In this document: piece after piece, positions 21,538-34,164 of the stretch
Numbering within the stretch: position 1 is the first letter of the stretch
Layout: each line of letters begins with the position of its first letter
Source of the DNA: Pyrenula massariospora
Lineage: Eukaryota > Ascomycota > Eurotiomycetes > Pyrenulales > Pyrenulaceae
Assembly: GCA_021030905.1 (NCBI GenBank)
Contig: JAGFMI010000008.1
Location: forward strand, 1,302,001-1,366,000
DNA length: 64,000 bases
Direction: 5' to 3'
The notes under the pieces: model-generated
What the model was told of the DNA's origin: nothing
Database searches by the model: none
The model's input: only the letters and a program-made list of their open reading frames with translations
Position numbers and translations under genes: made by a program

Positions 21538-24500
21538 ATGGCATACGTTGTTCCCATTCACCGACCGACGAGCGTGAGGCAGGCGCTCAAACTACGATTC
21601 CTCGATCCAAACGAAGAGGCACTTGTTGCGGCGTAAGTCAATCTAAATGCGCTCCCACACTTTCACTGACCTTCGTGCGACCAGAAAATCCAATGTCCTA
21701 GAGATCTATTCGCAGACCCCGGAAGGTCTTGTCCTACAATACTCAAGAGCCGTGTATGGCTTCATCACATTGCTTGAGAAGCTCAAGCCCGCCTCCTCCG
21801 CAACAGATCACCTATTTGTGGGTACAGATCGATATCAGTATTTCACGGTGTCTTGGGATGCAGAATTGCAGCAGCTGAAGACCGAACAGAGCTACGTCGA
21901 TCAAGCAGACAAGGTCCTTCGTGACAACAAAGAGGCAGATAGATCATCGATAGACCCAACGAGAAGGTTTCTGACACTCGAGCTTTACGATGGAGTTGTC
22001 ACAGTCATTCCCATTATACACCAACTCAAGAAGGCGCCTGGTGCAAAACGAGAACCTAAGCCTATGTCTGGAGACCTTGGCAGCTTGGGCGACCCAATTC
22101 AAACACGGATAGAGGAACTCTCAGTGCGATCGTCTGCGTTTCTGGTGGCGAAGCCGGATGACAGAGCTCGGCCGCGCATGGCTCTACTGTGGGAAGATAA
22201 TCAAGATAATCCACAGTTAAAAATAAGAGAGCTGTCCTACACCCCCGGCACCTCGTCCGAACTAGGCTCTGTAGATCTTAATCATATCGCCGATCTTCAT
22301 ACTGAGCTTGATTTAGGTGTTAGCCATCTCATACCAGTGTCTCTTCCTTACGGAGGGCTACTCGTACTCGGAGAACGGTCTATCATGTATGTGGATGGCG
22401 ACCTTGAAGAAACAATTTCGCAGCCGCTTGATGCCGATTCTACTGTTTGGACTTGTTGGGAAAAAGTTGACGACGAAAGATGGCTTCTTGCTGACGACTA
22501 TGGCCACTTATTCTTCTTGATATTAGTTGTAGATCAAGACAGAGTGATTTCTTGGAGACTTGATCAAGTTGGCAGTATTTCTAGAGCAACAACGTTGGTC
22601 TATTTGGATGGAGGTTTTGTCTATGTTGGGTCACATTCTGGAGATTCGCAAGTCGTGCGGATTACTGAAGAAGGTCTGGAAGTAGTTCAGACTTTCCCAA
22701 ATATCGCTCCCATCCTGGACCTAACAGTCATGGACCTAGGAAGGGGATCCGACTCTGGTCAATTTACTGAGTTCTCATCGGGGCAAGCACGAGTTGTAAC
22801 CGCCTCAGGCGCATGGCAAGATGGCACGCTTAGAAGCGTCAGGAGTGGCGTCGGAATGGAAGATCTGGGCTCAGTGGCTGAAATCTCTCAGATTACCGAC
22901 ATGTGGGGTTTAAGCTCGACCATAAATCAAGAATTTCATGATGTCCTACTCACATCATTTGTCGACGAGTCGAGGGCCTTCAAGTTCACTTCCGAAGCTG
23001 AGGTCGAGGAGCTTGAACAATTTTGCGGGCTTGAGCTCTCAGAGGCGACACTTTTTGTTTCAAATCTACCCGACTTTCACATTCTTCAAGTATATGAGTC
23101 TGGCGTAAAGCTTTGTGATTCTGAGGGAGGTATGGTCATCGCAGAATGGAGCCCTCCAGAGGGAAGAATAACGTCTGCGTCTGCCAATGAAAATCGATTA
23201 ATCATTGTCACTGGCGGGCGGTCAATATATGTCCTCGACACTACCTCCGATCTCACAGTCCTTTCAACTCGAACGTTCCCTTTTACTGAACAAATCGCTA
23301 GTGTCGCGGTTCCTCCCACATCGTCCTCATCGTGCGTAGTGGCTTTCTGGCAGAGTGCTACTCTTTGCATATACGATGTCATGTCATTCGAGAAACCGCT
23401 CTTCACACAATCCCTGAGCAATTCGGGGTCTGGGATCCCTAGATCTGTTCTACTAGCTCAACTATTCCCAGATGAGGCCCCACCAACATTATTTACAGCC
23501 ATGGCAGATGGTAGTATAATAACCTTTGCGTTTGATGATGTACATAATGCCCTTACTGGCATGAATCAGATCATTCTCGGATCAGAGCCTGTGGTATTCA
23601 AGGCGCTCCCTCGTGGAGACGGGGTCAGCAATGTTTTTGCGTCATGCGAACAACCATCACTAATCTATGCTTCAGAAGGAAGATTAGTCTATTCAGCCGT
23701 CAACAGCGATAGTGCAAGTCGAATCTGTGATTTCAACTCAGAAGCGTATCCGGGTGCGGTTGCTGTGGCATCCTCAGACGAGCTGAAGTTAGCTTCCATT
23801 GACACGGAAAGAACAACACAACTACAAACTCTGCCCGTTGGAGAGACGGTTCGGACGATAACATATTCCTCTGGCCTAAAGATGTTTGGCATGGGCTGTT
23901 TACGACGGACCTTGGATGACGGCGTTGAGGGTCTTATTAGCACCTTCAAAATTGCGGACGAAGTAACCTTCAAAGATTTGTCTTCCTACGAGCTGCGACC
24001 AAATGAGTTGCTCGAATGCGCCGTTTCCACAGGGTCTAGCAGTGGGGAAGGCTCTTTTGATCATGGAGAGCTTTTCATCGTGGGCACAAGCGTTTTGGAC
24101 GAGAGTAACGAAGTGGAAGCTGTCAAAGGTCGTATTATGGTCTTCGAGGTTACACCTGACAAGCAACTCTCGAAGATGGCGGAGACCGAAGTTAAAGGCG
24201 CTTGTCGATGCTTGTCCATGTGCGAAGGACGGGTTGTAGCTGGCTTGGTTAAGACGGTGAGCAAACTATTTGATGCTCATATTGTCTCTCGCTAATGCCC
24301 TTTTAGGTCGTCATCTATGCTCTAGCTCCGCAACCTCCTTCTTACACTTCGTTCCACCTTCAAAAACTGACAACCTACCGGACAGCCACAAACCCAATCG
24401 CCATCTCCGTGACACAAGCGCCACCCTCAGATCCCAATTCGAAAGCACCGATTCAGTCGTCAATTATTGCTGTTGCGGACCTTATGAAATCTCTCTCTAT

Positions 24501-25200
24501 CCTAACTTACAATCCAGCAGCACCTTCTGCTGATGGGCTGCCAACTGGGCTGCCTGACGCCCTTACTGAAGTTAGCAGACATTACTCCACATTCTGGTCC
24601 AGTGCCTGCGCTGCTGTTGGTGAGAATCAGTGGTTGGTTGCTGATATGGAAGGCAATCTCATTGTGTTAAGACGCAATCCTGGGGGTGTGACGGAAGAAG
24701 ATCGCCGCAGGCTCGAAGTAACGTCGGAGATGCTGCTCGGCGATACTGTCAATACCATTGTTCCTATAAACGTACCGAGCTCGACATCCTCCATCACGTC
24801 CAGTGGTACCACCTGTACTAGTCTGATTGGCCAGCCCGTATTTCCGCGCGCATTCCTCGCTACTACCTCTGGTGCTATCCACCTTTTCGCCATCATCGCG
24901 CCATCATTCCAGGACATTCTTATGCGGCTTCAGGCCGCAGTTGCCGCCAAGCTCCAAGCTCCTGGATACATGCCGTGGGCCAAGTACCGAGCATTCAAAA
25001 CAGCCGTGCGGGAAGCTGAAGAACCTTTCCGCTTTGTTGATGGTGAGCTCGTGGAGAGATTCCTGGATCTCGACCAGAAGGGCATGGACGAAGTTTGTGC
25101 AGAGCTTAAAGTCGGGGTTGGGGAACAGAAATGGGCAGAGATGGGCGGGAATGTGGACAGGCTTATTAGCATAGTTGAGGGTTTAAGAAGGTTACATTAG
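21538..25200 (+). CDS. ddb1: DNA damage-binding protein 1 (DDB1)
   Basis: Three exons, 21538-21632, 21685-24256 and 24307-25200; introns 52 and 50 nt; 1186 residues, the size of DDB1. It starts MAYVVPIHRPTSV, and KSNVLEIYSQTPEGL follows the first splice, as in DDB1/CPSF-A family first blades. The body is three beta-propellers' worth of sequence, with the CPSF-A C-terminal region (about 830-1150) including GRIMVFEV, ENQWLVADMEGNLIVL and FVDGELVERFLDL. DDB1 is the adaptor of CUL4 ubiquitin ligases, holding WD-repeat receptors in nucleotide excision repair, replication licensing and, in fungi, heterochromatin control. RSE1 and CFT1 are paralogues but the N- and C-terminal signatures fit DDB1 better. 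Confidence 0.9.
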
Positions 25201-25550
25201 ATCTGGGAACATGGGCATATTAGACCTGTAAACAAATCTGTAATACGATCTCAAGATCAGCGTAATGACCGTATATGTATAATTAGAATATTAAAAGCTC
25301 TCAAAAGAGTTCTCGGCGTATTTTTTTATGGCCAGATTGTCTCAACAGAAGATGTCAAAATCTCGTATCCATCCGATAATATCGTATATATTACTATTAG
25401 GGTTTCCACCCAATTATCGCTGGTTGATTGATGAGTGAAGATTTCCTTTAAAGGAACTCCGCCTTGCTTCCCCCGACATCCATCATTCGAGTACTGACTT
25501 ACACAGCGAACAGGCGTATCTGTCGGAAATGCGATAATCTCCATGCGAAC
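25201..25550. other. Intergenic ddb1 to CZIB
   Basis: AT-rich ddb1 3' end, then about 100 nt of promoter/5' UTR of the zinc-protein gene. Nothing else seen. Confidence 0.35.
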
Positions 25551-26412
25551 ATGCTCGCTCTGACCATTACAGGAGATCTAAACGGGTAATTATAAATACA
25601 ATGTCCATTTCACGTAATCAAATCCATGTCCTTGAACATAGCTCATACATCCCTCTGTCTATCCAGTGTCACCGACTTCCGTCCCACAGACACGCAAGAA
25701 CAACCATTCTATTATACTTTCAAAGTCCAATGCACATCGTGTCGGGAGACTCACGATAAATGGGTGTCCATTAGCCGCTTTGTAAGTTCCTGAGGGCCAT
25801 TTTCCTACGTAGTCGTCTCTCCTTATACTTTATATCATAAATTTCTCGTTTGATTCTTGCCACGTACAGATAAACTTCGCCCGTTTCAGTACCTCGCGGA
25901 GGCCGTAAGGCCCTGTACACTTTATCTGATTTAACTTCTACCATACAGGAGAACCATGAAATGTCCGGCTCCCGCGGCGAGGCAAATTTCGTCTGGAAAT
26001 GCAAAAACTGCAAGGCACGTCTCCTCTCCTCTTCCTCTATACCAAAGCCCATCCCCTCGAAATCTACGCTCACTACGTTCCCTTCTACAGCGCGAATCAT
26101 CTGCCCAGATCCGCTCCGCCCCTGCCCCTTACGCACAATCTTCTCCGCCCAAGCGCGCCAACCTGATCGAATTCGACTGCCGTGGGTGTGAACTTGTCGA
26201 GTTCAAGCCTGATGTATGACGTCCTGCCTCGTCGTCCGGCCTCAGAGCAGCTAATGCCGGTGCAGGGCCATTGGGAAGCGAAGGGCGCAGAATCCGGGAC
26301 AAAGTTTACGGGGATTGAGTTCGATGAGGGCGGGGAGTGGTATGATTATGATGAGAAGGCCGGGGAGGAGGTTGGGATTACAGGGGTGACGTGGGAGATT
26401 AGGCGGGCATAG
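25551..26412 (+). CDS. CxxC zinc-binding protein (CZIB / UPF0587 / DUF866)
   Basis: Five exons: 25551-25585, 25667-25781, 25949-26014, 26091-26213 and 26266-26412; 161 residues, the usual length for the family. Zinc ligands are two CxxC pairs, Cys34/Cys37 (QCTSCRE) and Cys68/Cys71 (KCKNCK). Other conserved pieces are FYYTFKVQC, GEANFVWKC, LIEFDCRGCE, EFKP and EWYDYDEKAGEEV. The third intron (26015-26090, 76 nt) must begin with GC, not GT: exon 3 ends with AAG before GCACGT and joins CGCGAA to give CKNCKRESSA, as in homologues. Reading through it gives an unrelated sequence and an early stop. The family is conserved in eukaryotes, is probably cytosolic, and has no settled function. Confidence 0.85.
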
Positions 26413-26664
26413 TCGATAGGGCATGGATTCTTCGGGGGAGTGAAGCTGGACATGAGGGATAGAGCAGTAGGTGCAGGCGCATCTTAGCAGCGGCGAAGGA
26501 ACAGAGGGTAGATCAGGGTTGGAGACGGTTTAAATGAGAAAGCTATGCCGTGAATTTGTCTATGAGCCTTTCATGCTTAAATGATATAGAGCATAATAGC
26601 AAGCTAGCATGATGGGATTTGAAGCAAGAAACGCCACATCGCTCATATTCATCAATCATCGTCG

Positions 26665-28614
26665 TCACAAATGTGCGCTAACTCTTCCCTTCCCTAGATG
26701 GTCGCCTCGGCTCGAATCTCCGTCCCCCAGCTTCCTACTCGTGAACGCACTGAAATACTCATCGAGCGCATCGACTGTTCCACATCCTTCAACCAAACCG
26801 ACCACGCACCCAACGTGCCCGTCTGGTCTTACTACGACCAGTCCACCCTTCTTCTCGTCGAACCCCATTTTTGCATGTGCAGCAAATTCTGCGTCTCGAA
26901 CCTTCAGATCAGGTTGATCGTCTGCGTAGATATGCTGGCTATACGCTTGGAGGAGGTCGGGAAGGGAAGAGACCTCGACGTCGGAACGTTTAGCCGCGTA
27001 GACAAGACAGATGGTGAAGAGGTCGCTGTGCGGGTTGTGCTGCTCAGTAGCGCTGAAAGCGGCGGGTGTACGGTGATGTGCAAAAGTAGTGAAGAAGCTG
27101 TTGCGGCGGCTCATGTTGCGACATAGATCTGAGATAGGGGTCCGTGTAGCAGAAGGAATGCCTCCGAAAATGTAGAGCCGAAAAGAACCGTTGAAAGGGA
27201 CCTCCTGCTCGAGATGCACAATATTGGCATCAACGATGCGGCTGACGTTGACATGGTGCATGATACGGCCGGGTGTGAGAGTATTACCTTCAGGGTTGAA
27301 AAGGCGTGAGCGTGCGGTGTGCTCAGCCGACCAGTTGAAGATATTTGGCTGATAGGCTACGCCATAGCCGGAGGTGAACTCACAGTTGGCTTTGAACATT
27401 TCCACAAAGTCGTTCTTTGGTTGTCCCTCCTCGGGTGAATGGGTTTGATCATGGGCTGAGGAGACTTCGCTTGCAGACGGTTGGCGTTGCGAGAAGAGTG
27501 ACGCGTACTTAGCGTCGAAGTTTAGCAAAGTCTCCGCGATGAGTTTGCGTTCAGACTCATATGTCTGAAGGATCGAGGGAGAGCCAAACCCGCTTTCCAC
27601 ATGATGTATCTTCCAGGCCAGGTTGATGGCATCATGGAAAGCGGTGTTCATCCCCTGACCAGCCTTGGGAGAGTGCGTGTGGCAGCAGTCGCCACCCATA
27701 AAAACTCGATGATCGAGAGTGTATTTCTCCGCAATGCCTTGGCCGATTGGGTAAACTGAATACCATTCTATCCTGTCCCAGGAGATACTGTAAGGTCTCA
27801 AGATGCGCTTAGCGGCCTGTTGTACTTCTTCGGCAGTCGCACTCTTGCGTGGATCGAAGTCAGGTTCTGTGGAAGAGGCAATCTGGATGTAGAGGCGAAC
27901 CATGTTGTTCTCCCGTGGAATCACCATGATGGAGCCGCTGTCGGAATGTATGGTGCACTTCATCTTGATATCCGGAAAATTTGTCCGTACAACGCCGTCC
28001 ATGACACCCCAGACATGAGAGATCGGATCCTTATGCCGTATAGGTATGCCTAATTGTTCTCTAACAAAGCTCTTTGCTCCTTCTCCGCTGAAGAGATATT
28101 TTGTCCTCACGGTCTCAACAACATTGGTATCCAGGTTTTTCAGCTCAACTTCGACAGGGTATGTAGGGTCAGCACCGTCGTTCTTGAAGCCCGTAATGCT
28201 GCATGGCCGCTCAATGTGTGTTCCATTTTTCTGTATGTCTTCGATGCAAACCCGCTCAATAAGTCCCTGGTGTAATAGTGCGGTGAAAGGGTATCTCGAA
28301 TCCAGGAATCGTGGGCAGCTTGCCCAGGTTCCGGTCCTGTGAATGCCCTTTCCTCCAGCAGCAGGGTCCCAGAAGGCGACTTCGTAAACTCTGGCGGGGT
28401 CATGAGCCATTATCTTCCGCTTCAAACCTAGATTTCGAAGAATTTCGAGAGATCTTGGTTGAATACCGTCTGCACGGCCTGTGGTGGTAGGTACAGAGCG
28501 GTTGTCGACATGTTTAATTCTGTAGCCCCATCTTGAAAGGCAAACGGATAGTAGAAGACCTACTGGTCCTGCTCCGATGATCACAACGTCGTACTTCTCC
28601 CAATTCCGGCCCAT
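26665..28614 (-). CDS. FAD-dependent aromatic monooxygenase (phenol hydroxylase family)
   Basis: Single exon, 649 residues. The N-terminal FAD motif is [21 protein letters not shown] (Gly13-x-Gly15-x-x-Gly18). The second FAD motif is near residues 303-322 ([19 protein letters not shown]), followed by DAINLAWKI. The C-terminal third (about 490-640) resembles the thioredoxin-like dimerisation domain of phenol 2-monooxygenase ([13 protein letters not shown]). The enzyme would hydroxylate a phenolic substrate with NADPH and O2; the substrate is not readable from sequence. It stands alone, with no ring-cleavage or polyketide genes nearby, so I assign no pathway. The ATG at 28614 begins [12 protein letters not shown], the expected start. 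Confidence 0.88.
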   Translation of the reverse strand: MGRNWEKYDVVIIGAGPVGLLLSVCLSRWGYRIKHVDNRSVPTTTGRADGIQPRSLEILRNLGLKRKIMAHDPARVYEVAFWDPAAGGKGIHRTGTWASCPRFLDSRYPFTALLHQGLIERVCIEDIQKNGTHIERPCSITGFKNDGADPTYPVEVELKNLDTNVVETVRTKYLFSGEGAKSFVREQLGIPIRHKDPISHVWGVMDGVVRTNFPDIKMKCTIHSDSGSIMVIPRENNMVRLYIQIASSTEPDFDPRKSATAEEVQQAAKRILRPYSISWDRIEWYSVYPIGQGIAEKYTLDHRVFMGGDCCHTHSPKAGQGMNTAFHDAINLAWKIHHVESGFGSPSILQTYESERKLIAETLLNFDAKYASLFSQRQPSASEVSSAHDQTHSPEEGQPKNDFVEMFKANCEFTSGYGVAYQPNIFNWSAEHTARSRLFNPEGNTLTPGRIMHHVNVSRIVDANIVHLEQEVPFNGSFRLYIFGGIPSATRTPISDLCRNMSRRNSFFTTFAHHRTPAAFSATEQHNPHSDLFTICLVYAAKRSDVEVSSLPDLLQAYSQHIYADDQPDLKVRDAEFAAHAKMGFDEKKGGLVVVRPDGHVGCVVGLVEGCGTVDALDEYFSAFTSRKLGDGDSSRGDHLGKGRVSAHL

Positions 28615-29742
28615 GGTGTCGCAAAGTTCAGTGGTATAGCTGGGTATCCTTAAGTTTTTGTGCGATGAGACAGCTGCAAATTATGGAGGGTACATTAAAA
28701 CGAGGCGAGATGGTGGGCGAGCAGGCCTTTAAATGTTGAAGCCCGCGAGAGGCGAGCTTTCAGCCGTCGTCCAGATGTGAGTTCATCAGACGGGACTGGC
28801 TCACGGGATCCATGCCGGACCCGTGGATCGGTAAGTAGCGATCAAGCGTCGGATAACGACGGGGCGTAGGAGGCGGCATCATTTGAGTATTGTAAGCATC
28901 AATAATCGCCATCGTTGCATTTGTGGTTAAGAGTCTGGAGGTGGGGATGCTGTCCAAGAAAAGGCTTTCGGTTCTGAGGCCGGCAGACGGGAGTCGATCT
29001 TCTGCAGCCGAACGGCCTAGCCCCTTTTTATCCTTGAGTCTATACACGACATCGCCCTTCACGCCGTCCTTATACCTCAGGCCTTGTTCTCAGGGCCGAT
29101 GCTGTTTGTCTCTGACCTGCCTGTGTCACAGGTATCCCTACATCCGTCAGAAGAGGAGAGTGGCCACATCTGATCTCCTTGGTACCATGTTTCGTATGTT
29201 CACGACGCGAACTCTTCTCGTTTAATTTTTATTTGTAGCATTCAGCTATCCAATGAATCGCGATATCATGGCATGCAATTTAACGCCCGCTACGATGTAT
29301 GACAATATACCTTGGAGCTTCAAGTCTCAAAATCTACCCGTGTGTTCACCAAGCGATGAATTGCCAACCTTTCACCATCCCCTTGTATCAACTTAACGAG
29401 ACAGGAGGGAATCCGAAGGACGGTGACGTTGGAAAAGCGTAAGCACACAGTAAACTCAAAATTTAGCCAGATGCAGAAAAAAAAAATTGATTTCGCATTC
29501 TGGTTCAACCGAAGATGACCGTGTGTTCGTCATCGCGCTCCCAAAAGTACATGGCGGCCGCCAGGGAAGGCACCATTGTCCGACACTCTTTCTTCGAACT
29601 TCTGGTCCATAACCCCAGATCTTTCTACGGCCACTCTTCTTCTTTCGCTTCGGATTGTCTTCGCACGAATGTCGTAAACACTGGTCTAAGTTGAGCTCCT
29701 GCACTGTCAGCTGCCCACTGATTGCCATACCTCACAGCATCC
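28615..29742. other. Divergent promoter region, 1.1 kb
   Basis: Upstream of two divergently transcribed genes. A minus ATG frame of 50 codons (28760-28912, MAIIDAYNTQMMPPPTPRR) sits here; it has a fair start context but no homology I recognise and is not called. No clear operator found. Confidence 0.35.
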
Positions 29743-32700
29743 ATGGATCGCTCTGTTGTCAGACTGCCATCTCCACTGCTCGGCCGTTTCGACGAAGAGA
29801 CTTGTCGGCTACTATTGCAGGAAATTGGAGAGCAAATCGTGCCGGGGGCTCCGTTCGACTACGGCATGGACGAGATCGTCTTCATCCTGTTCTACAAATA
29901 TGGGAAGTCCAACATCGCGGACGCTCTGAGTGTCTTGAATGACGTACTGAGTGAAGATGACCCCTGGGCCGGTCGAGGTGATGTGAGTGATGTCTGGAGA
30001 CAGTGGCGACGTGACTGGAAACATCGAAATGTAAGGTTGCCTCGGATCTATCAACAGATTTTAATGCATGGCTAATTTTGTTCTTGTCGCACACAGGACG
30101 ATCTGCTTAATCCGTGGTGCCCTCATTTTGGTGCTTATGTTCTACCACCACCGACGCCGAAACGGATTCTCAAAATAAAGAGCGAAAACTATCGAAAGTA
30201 TCAGCAGAAGAACAGAATCGCCAGCGCCCTCACTGGTAGCCTGGACTTCATTGGCGAAGCTCGGAGTATTATGAAAAAGGCGAGGTCACACCCAAACCAG
30301 AAAAGAGCGAGTATCGGCTCCATCCTTCTGAATCTCAGCGCCCAGAAATGGCAAAATTCAGTGCATTGTAGAGGATCTGGGATAGTTGAGCTACCCGGCA
30401 CTGACAGCTATAGATCTCTCATCGCCACTACTACGCCTGGCTTCTTACAAGGAACTTCCTCAACCGGGCACCATGTTGGGGAAGAACATTGCTTACCGTC
30501 GACAGCTTATTGTCCCACTAATGAACAGTCTAAGGCTTTGTCTTGCGCTCTCGGGCGCAGCTCGTCAGAAGCGTCTCTCTACGCGACAAAATCTAAAGCT
30601 GAGACCAAACATCCTTTGAACAGGAGCATGAGCGCGAGGAGCCCAAGCATACCATCATTTGTCGAATACTTGGAATCTGAAGAGAGCCGTTTACGCATCG
30701 AATCTACTGAATCTGACATACATCAAATCTCACTTGAGAATGTTCGGCCACTCAGTGACATGTTCTCATCGTCTGCCAACGTGTTGAAATCTCCGCTGAC
30801 CCTGGATGATGGTGCCAAAGCTTTGGAAGGTGAGTGATCGCGCTTACTCCTCCGACGGCGCAGCGACCAAGTGGCAAGAGCCCATGGCGCCAGTATCATT
30901 CTCATCACTTCTTTGAACATTGAACCGTCAGAAAGACTAGCTGACCAGATACTCAGTGCCTTTGTTATTACTAGATGACTTAAATATCGATGATATTACG
31001 CCTGTTCGTAGAATGTCTTTACCAAGTTTCCGCACTCAAGCATGGCTATCAGCCGATCCTGGGAGATGGACTGATTGCCGGGATTGGGAATCAAATTTAG
31101 ATCAATGGATAGAGGAAGCAAATGCTGATCTCGCGTCGGGCGCCTCTGAAGCCTTCTTTGTTAGATTTCCACTCTCACCCATTCTTCTGGACAAATTTTA
31201 ATCTCCGCTAGTTCGACGAGTTTTCGGGTTCCAATTGTCGCCAAGAAGACCCTACCGACTGCTTTGAGATTTTGGTAAGCTACAAGCCTCCAGGCGGCAT
31301 GGGAAAATTTTGTGTTATCGCTTATAATCGGGGGTGCCTGCTGACACTGAACACAGACCTGGGAAACAGCAGATACTGATACAAATTCATCGGCTAGTCC
31401 AAAATTGGAACCTACAACAATAAGCACAATAAACAAGGACCTCAACGGCACAAGTCGTTGGCCTCAGCGAGTCACATCGCTGCGGTATAGCGAAGGATCG
31501 ACATCAAGACATCCCGCGTCTCTATTGAATCTAAGCGAACACCTGCCTCCTGATGAATCTGTAGATGCTATCGGAAAAGCGAAGGTCGACGGATTCCCTC
31601 AAGCCTCTGACATGACATTTACGTCTGAATCTTTCCATGTTCGCGACAACCTCAACAGAAAGGATTACATTGATTTGAACAAGGTGCTCCCTCCTCGACC
31701 ACCAATCCCCGAGCGGCACGGTATCGAATGTGACCTGTCTGTCAATACCATGTCTCCTTCGTCAGTCTTCTCGAATAATATTGAAAAATCTCCTCCAACT
31801 GCATCCACCAACCAATCTGATGCTTCCCAAACCCCCATGTACGACCAAATTCGCCTTCAGCCTGTTACACGTGAGAAATTAACTCTCGCAACATCGGCAA
31901 GCCTCTCGGAATCGTCCAGAGGCTCTCAAGAGTCACAATACTTTCAGATTCTTGAACCCACTAAATACGTCCCGCCCCCCGGTTCAGTTAGACACGACCT
32001 GGAAATCCAGAGGTTCGTTCTGCCTTTGTTTGCCAGACCTTGCTAAATTTTATATAGGCCCCAAATGCCCCTAGCACCTGATGATTCAAGTAGTCCTCTG
32101 TCTCGACAAATGAACGAACAGATTCCGGCTCCATCATCGGTCTATTCCGAGTGGGAAAATACTAGCTCTCGTGACGGCCGAGGAACAAATATGTCGGTCT
32201 CACGCTCGGAGGGCGATCTTGGCCCAAGAAATGCACCATTACTTCCAGCTCAGTATCGCATTCCTCCCGAGATGACAAAAATGAACGGGGTCGCGCAAGA
32301 AGTTTCCTCTGCTGAACGCAGCACGTCTCCAGAGCGCGGGAGAACAATGGAGAGGGTCAAATTCAGGACAAATGACACCCAGCAGGATGCTCTGAACTGG
32401 CCTCAGACGGCACGTAAAAATCGGTCGAAGTCTCCCCACAAAAAGCTGTTTGGTCAGAACGGGTGGCTCGGTCGTAGCAACAGCATGAAAGAGACTGCAG
32501 CGGGGCAAAAGCAAGAGAGTCCTACCGAGGGCGGGAAGATGACTAGTTTGAAGCAATGGAGTGAGAAATTCAAACAACGCCGTGAAGAATCGGTAAGTGC
32601 GGCTAAGGAAGTCTTTGCGTTTCAAATCTGACCTTACTATCCATAGTCCGCATCAAAGAAACAATCAAACAAGCAATCATCTGCTGGCTCGAAATGGCAG

Positions 32701-33327
32701 GCGGCCGAATATCGATCATCCTTCCCGGTGTCTCTTGATCCGCCCGCCCAGTCCAAGGTCTATGCTGAAATGGAACTGATGATTGTGGTGTCTGCGAGCA
32801 AATTCCTCCTCAAACAACATGAGCTCGGACTTGTTGCACCAGAATCAGTATCCAAAGTAGTTAGCGTGTGGAAATCCAAGAACCGGCCTCAAGTCATCGA
32901 CTTTCAATTCGACCAGGCCACGCAACGTGATCTTATTCTCTACAACATGCAGAGATTACGCTTTCCTGGAAATTACGATGTGAACCCGGTTCTGTTAAAC
33001 AGCACATTGAACCAATGGAAAGCTCTTGCGAAGGATATGAATTTGAGAACACTCTGCAGCCCGGACAGCACAGTTCGCCAAAATTTATTTGATACCCTCA
33101 GAGTGATCGAGATGCTCGGAGCCCCGCCGGTTACGCAATTGGCCTGTCATGAACTCTTCAATAAAACCATGAATGCGATTCGCAAAGCTGGGACTGAGTG
33201 TACAGAGCGAAAAGCTGAGCATGGGACGCCCCAAGAGGTCCCGGTCCCGTCTCAAAGTCCCATCACGGCTTTTCACCGTAGCATAGGGATGGGAGATACG
33301 TTGTGGGAAGACCCTTCAGAGAATTAA
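29743..33327 (+). CDS. Large unrecognised fungal protein, Ser-rich, with conserved-looking ends
   Basis: Seven exons: 29743-30030, 30097-30829, 30957-31159, 31212-31274, 31357-32012, 32058-32592 and 32647-33327; introns 45-127 nt; 1052 residues. All junctions keep frame. I do not recognise the family. The first 130 residues look folded (FDEETCRLLLQEIGEQ, MDEIVFILFYKYGKSNIADA, WRQWRRDWKHRN). The middle (about 250-800) is Ser/Pro/Thr-rich and disordered with KSPHKK-like basic patches. The last 190 residues are helical (AEMELMIVVSASKFLLKQHE, VIDFQFDQATQRDLILYNMQ, LRVIEMLGAPPVTQLACHEL), so both ends are likely conserved domains. No membrane segment. Exons 3 and 4 are the least certain: they rest on splice signals alone. 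Confidence 0.65.
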
Positions 33328-34164
33328 TGTGTGACGGCGCTCGCTTCATACAACGGTCTGTGAACATTATCGCTCATGTCGTTTCCGACGTGGACAATCG
33401 GAAGTGTCTAATGTGCGGACAATAAACTTATTGGCCGCTATTTTTGCAACCCATCTGCTTCTTATGGTGTATTCTCGGGTGTACGCCCTGCTCATGGTTC
33501 TGTCAAGTCCCAATTCATTATCCGCAGGCATGTCTGCTCCCCCTTAATACTGCTGTCAGTGCATCGGGACAGTCTTCCATGGTGCTCTAATCTTATCGTT
33601 ACTGTCTCTAGAAGAAGGAGAAAGAGAAGTGTCATGTACGCCTTGTTAATCAAATGCTTCTAATTCTTCCAAGGATTGAACTGAACGACCTGCTCAAACT
33701 CATAGCAATGATGTAGGAGCTCCTTACTCTCACAGTGAGCCACGGCGAGGTGCATATACAGAAAAATCATCGCAACCTACTGTCCTAGCGTCTAAAAATT
33801 AGAAATTCATTCTTCTCACCGAATGTCCAGATGGTGTAGAGTTGTAGAGAGCGTGAAAGAGCTACAATCTTGGCGCCGATCTGCGCCTAACGATAACGAC
33901 TGCCTGAAATACGTCACATGCCCGTGTGAATGTTATATCGAGGCAGCAAAATTTCATGGCCTCAACATAGGCAGCACCGATTGTTTGCAGGCGTTTGATG
34001 CGCAATCTATTCTTAATCCCAGTCTTTTGCACGTTCAATTCATGGCCTCTCCGCCTTGCCTCTCGTTTCACAGCCACGCTCACTCCCACAAAGGACCTTG
34101 ATGCCGACGAGCATGCCGTTCACACTCTCCTTAGCAGCAAAGACCTCTGAACCAGACAGAAATC
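33328..34164. other. Intergenic 0.8 kb before the DDHD gene
   Basis: No gene recognised; a plus frame at 33823-34101 is featureless. It must contain the promoter of the DDHD gene. Confidence 0.35.

Noticed and set aside
28760-28912. 50-codon minus ATG frame in the divergent promoter
   Set aside because: Start context is fair but no homology, domain or splice support; too short to call.
33823-34101. 92-codon plus frame before the DDHD gene
   Set aside because: Cys/His-containing but no zinc-finger spacing, and no family match; probably 5' flank.
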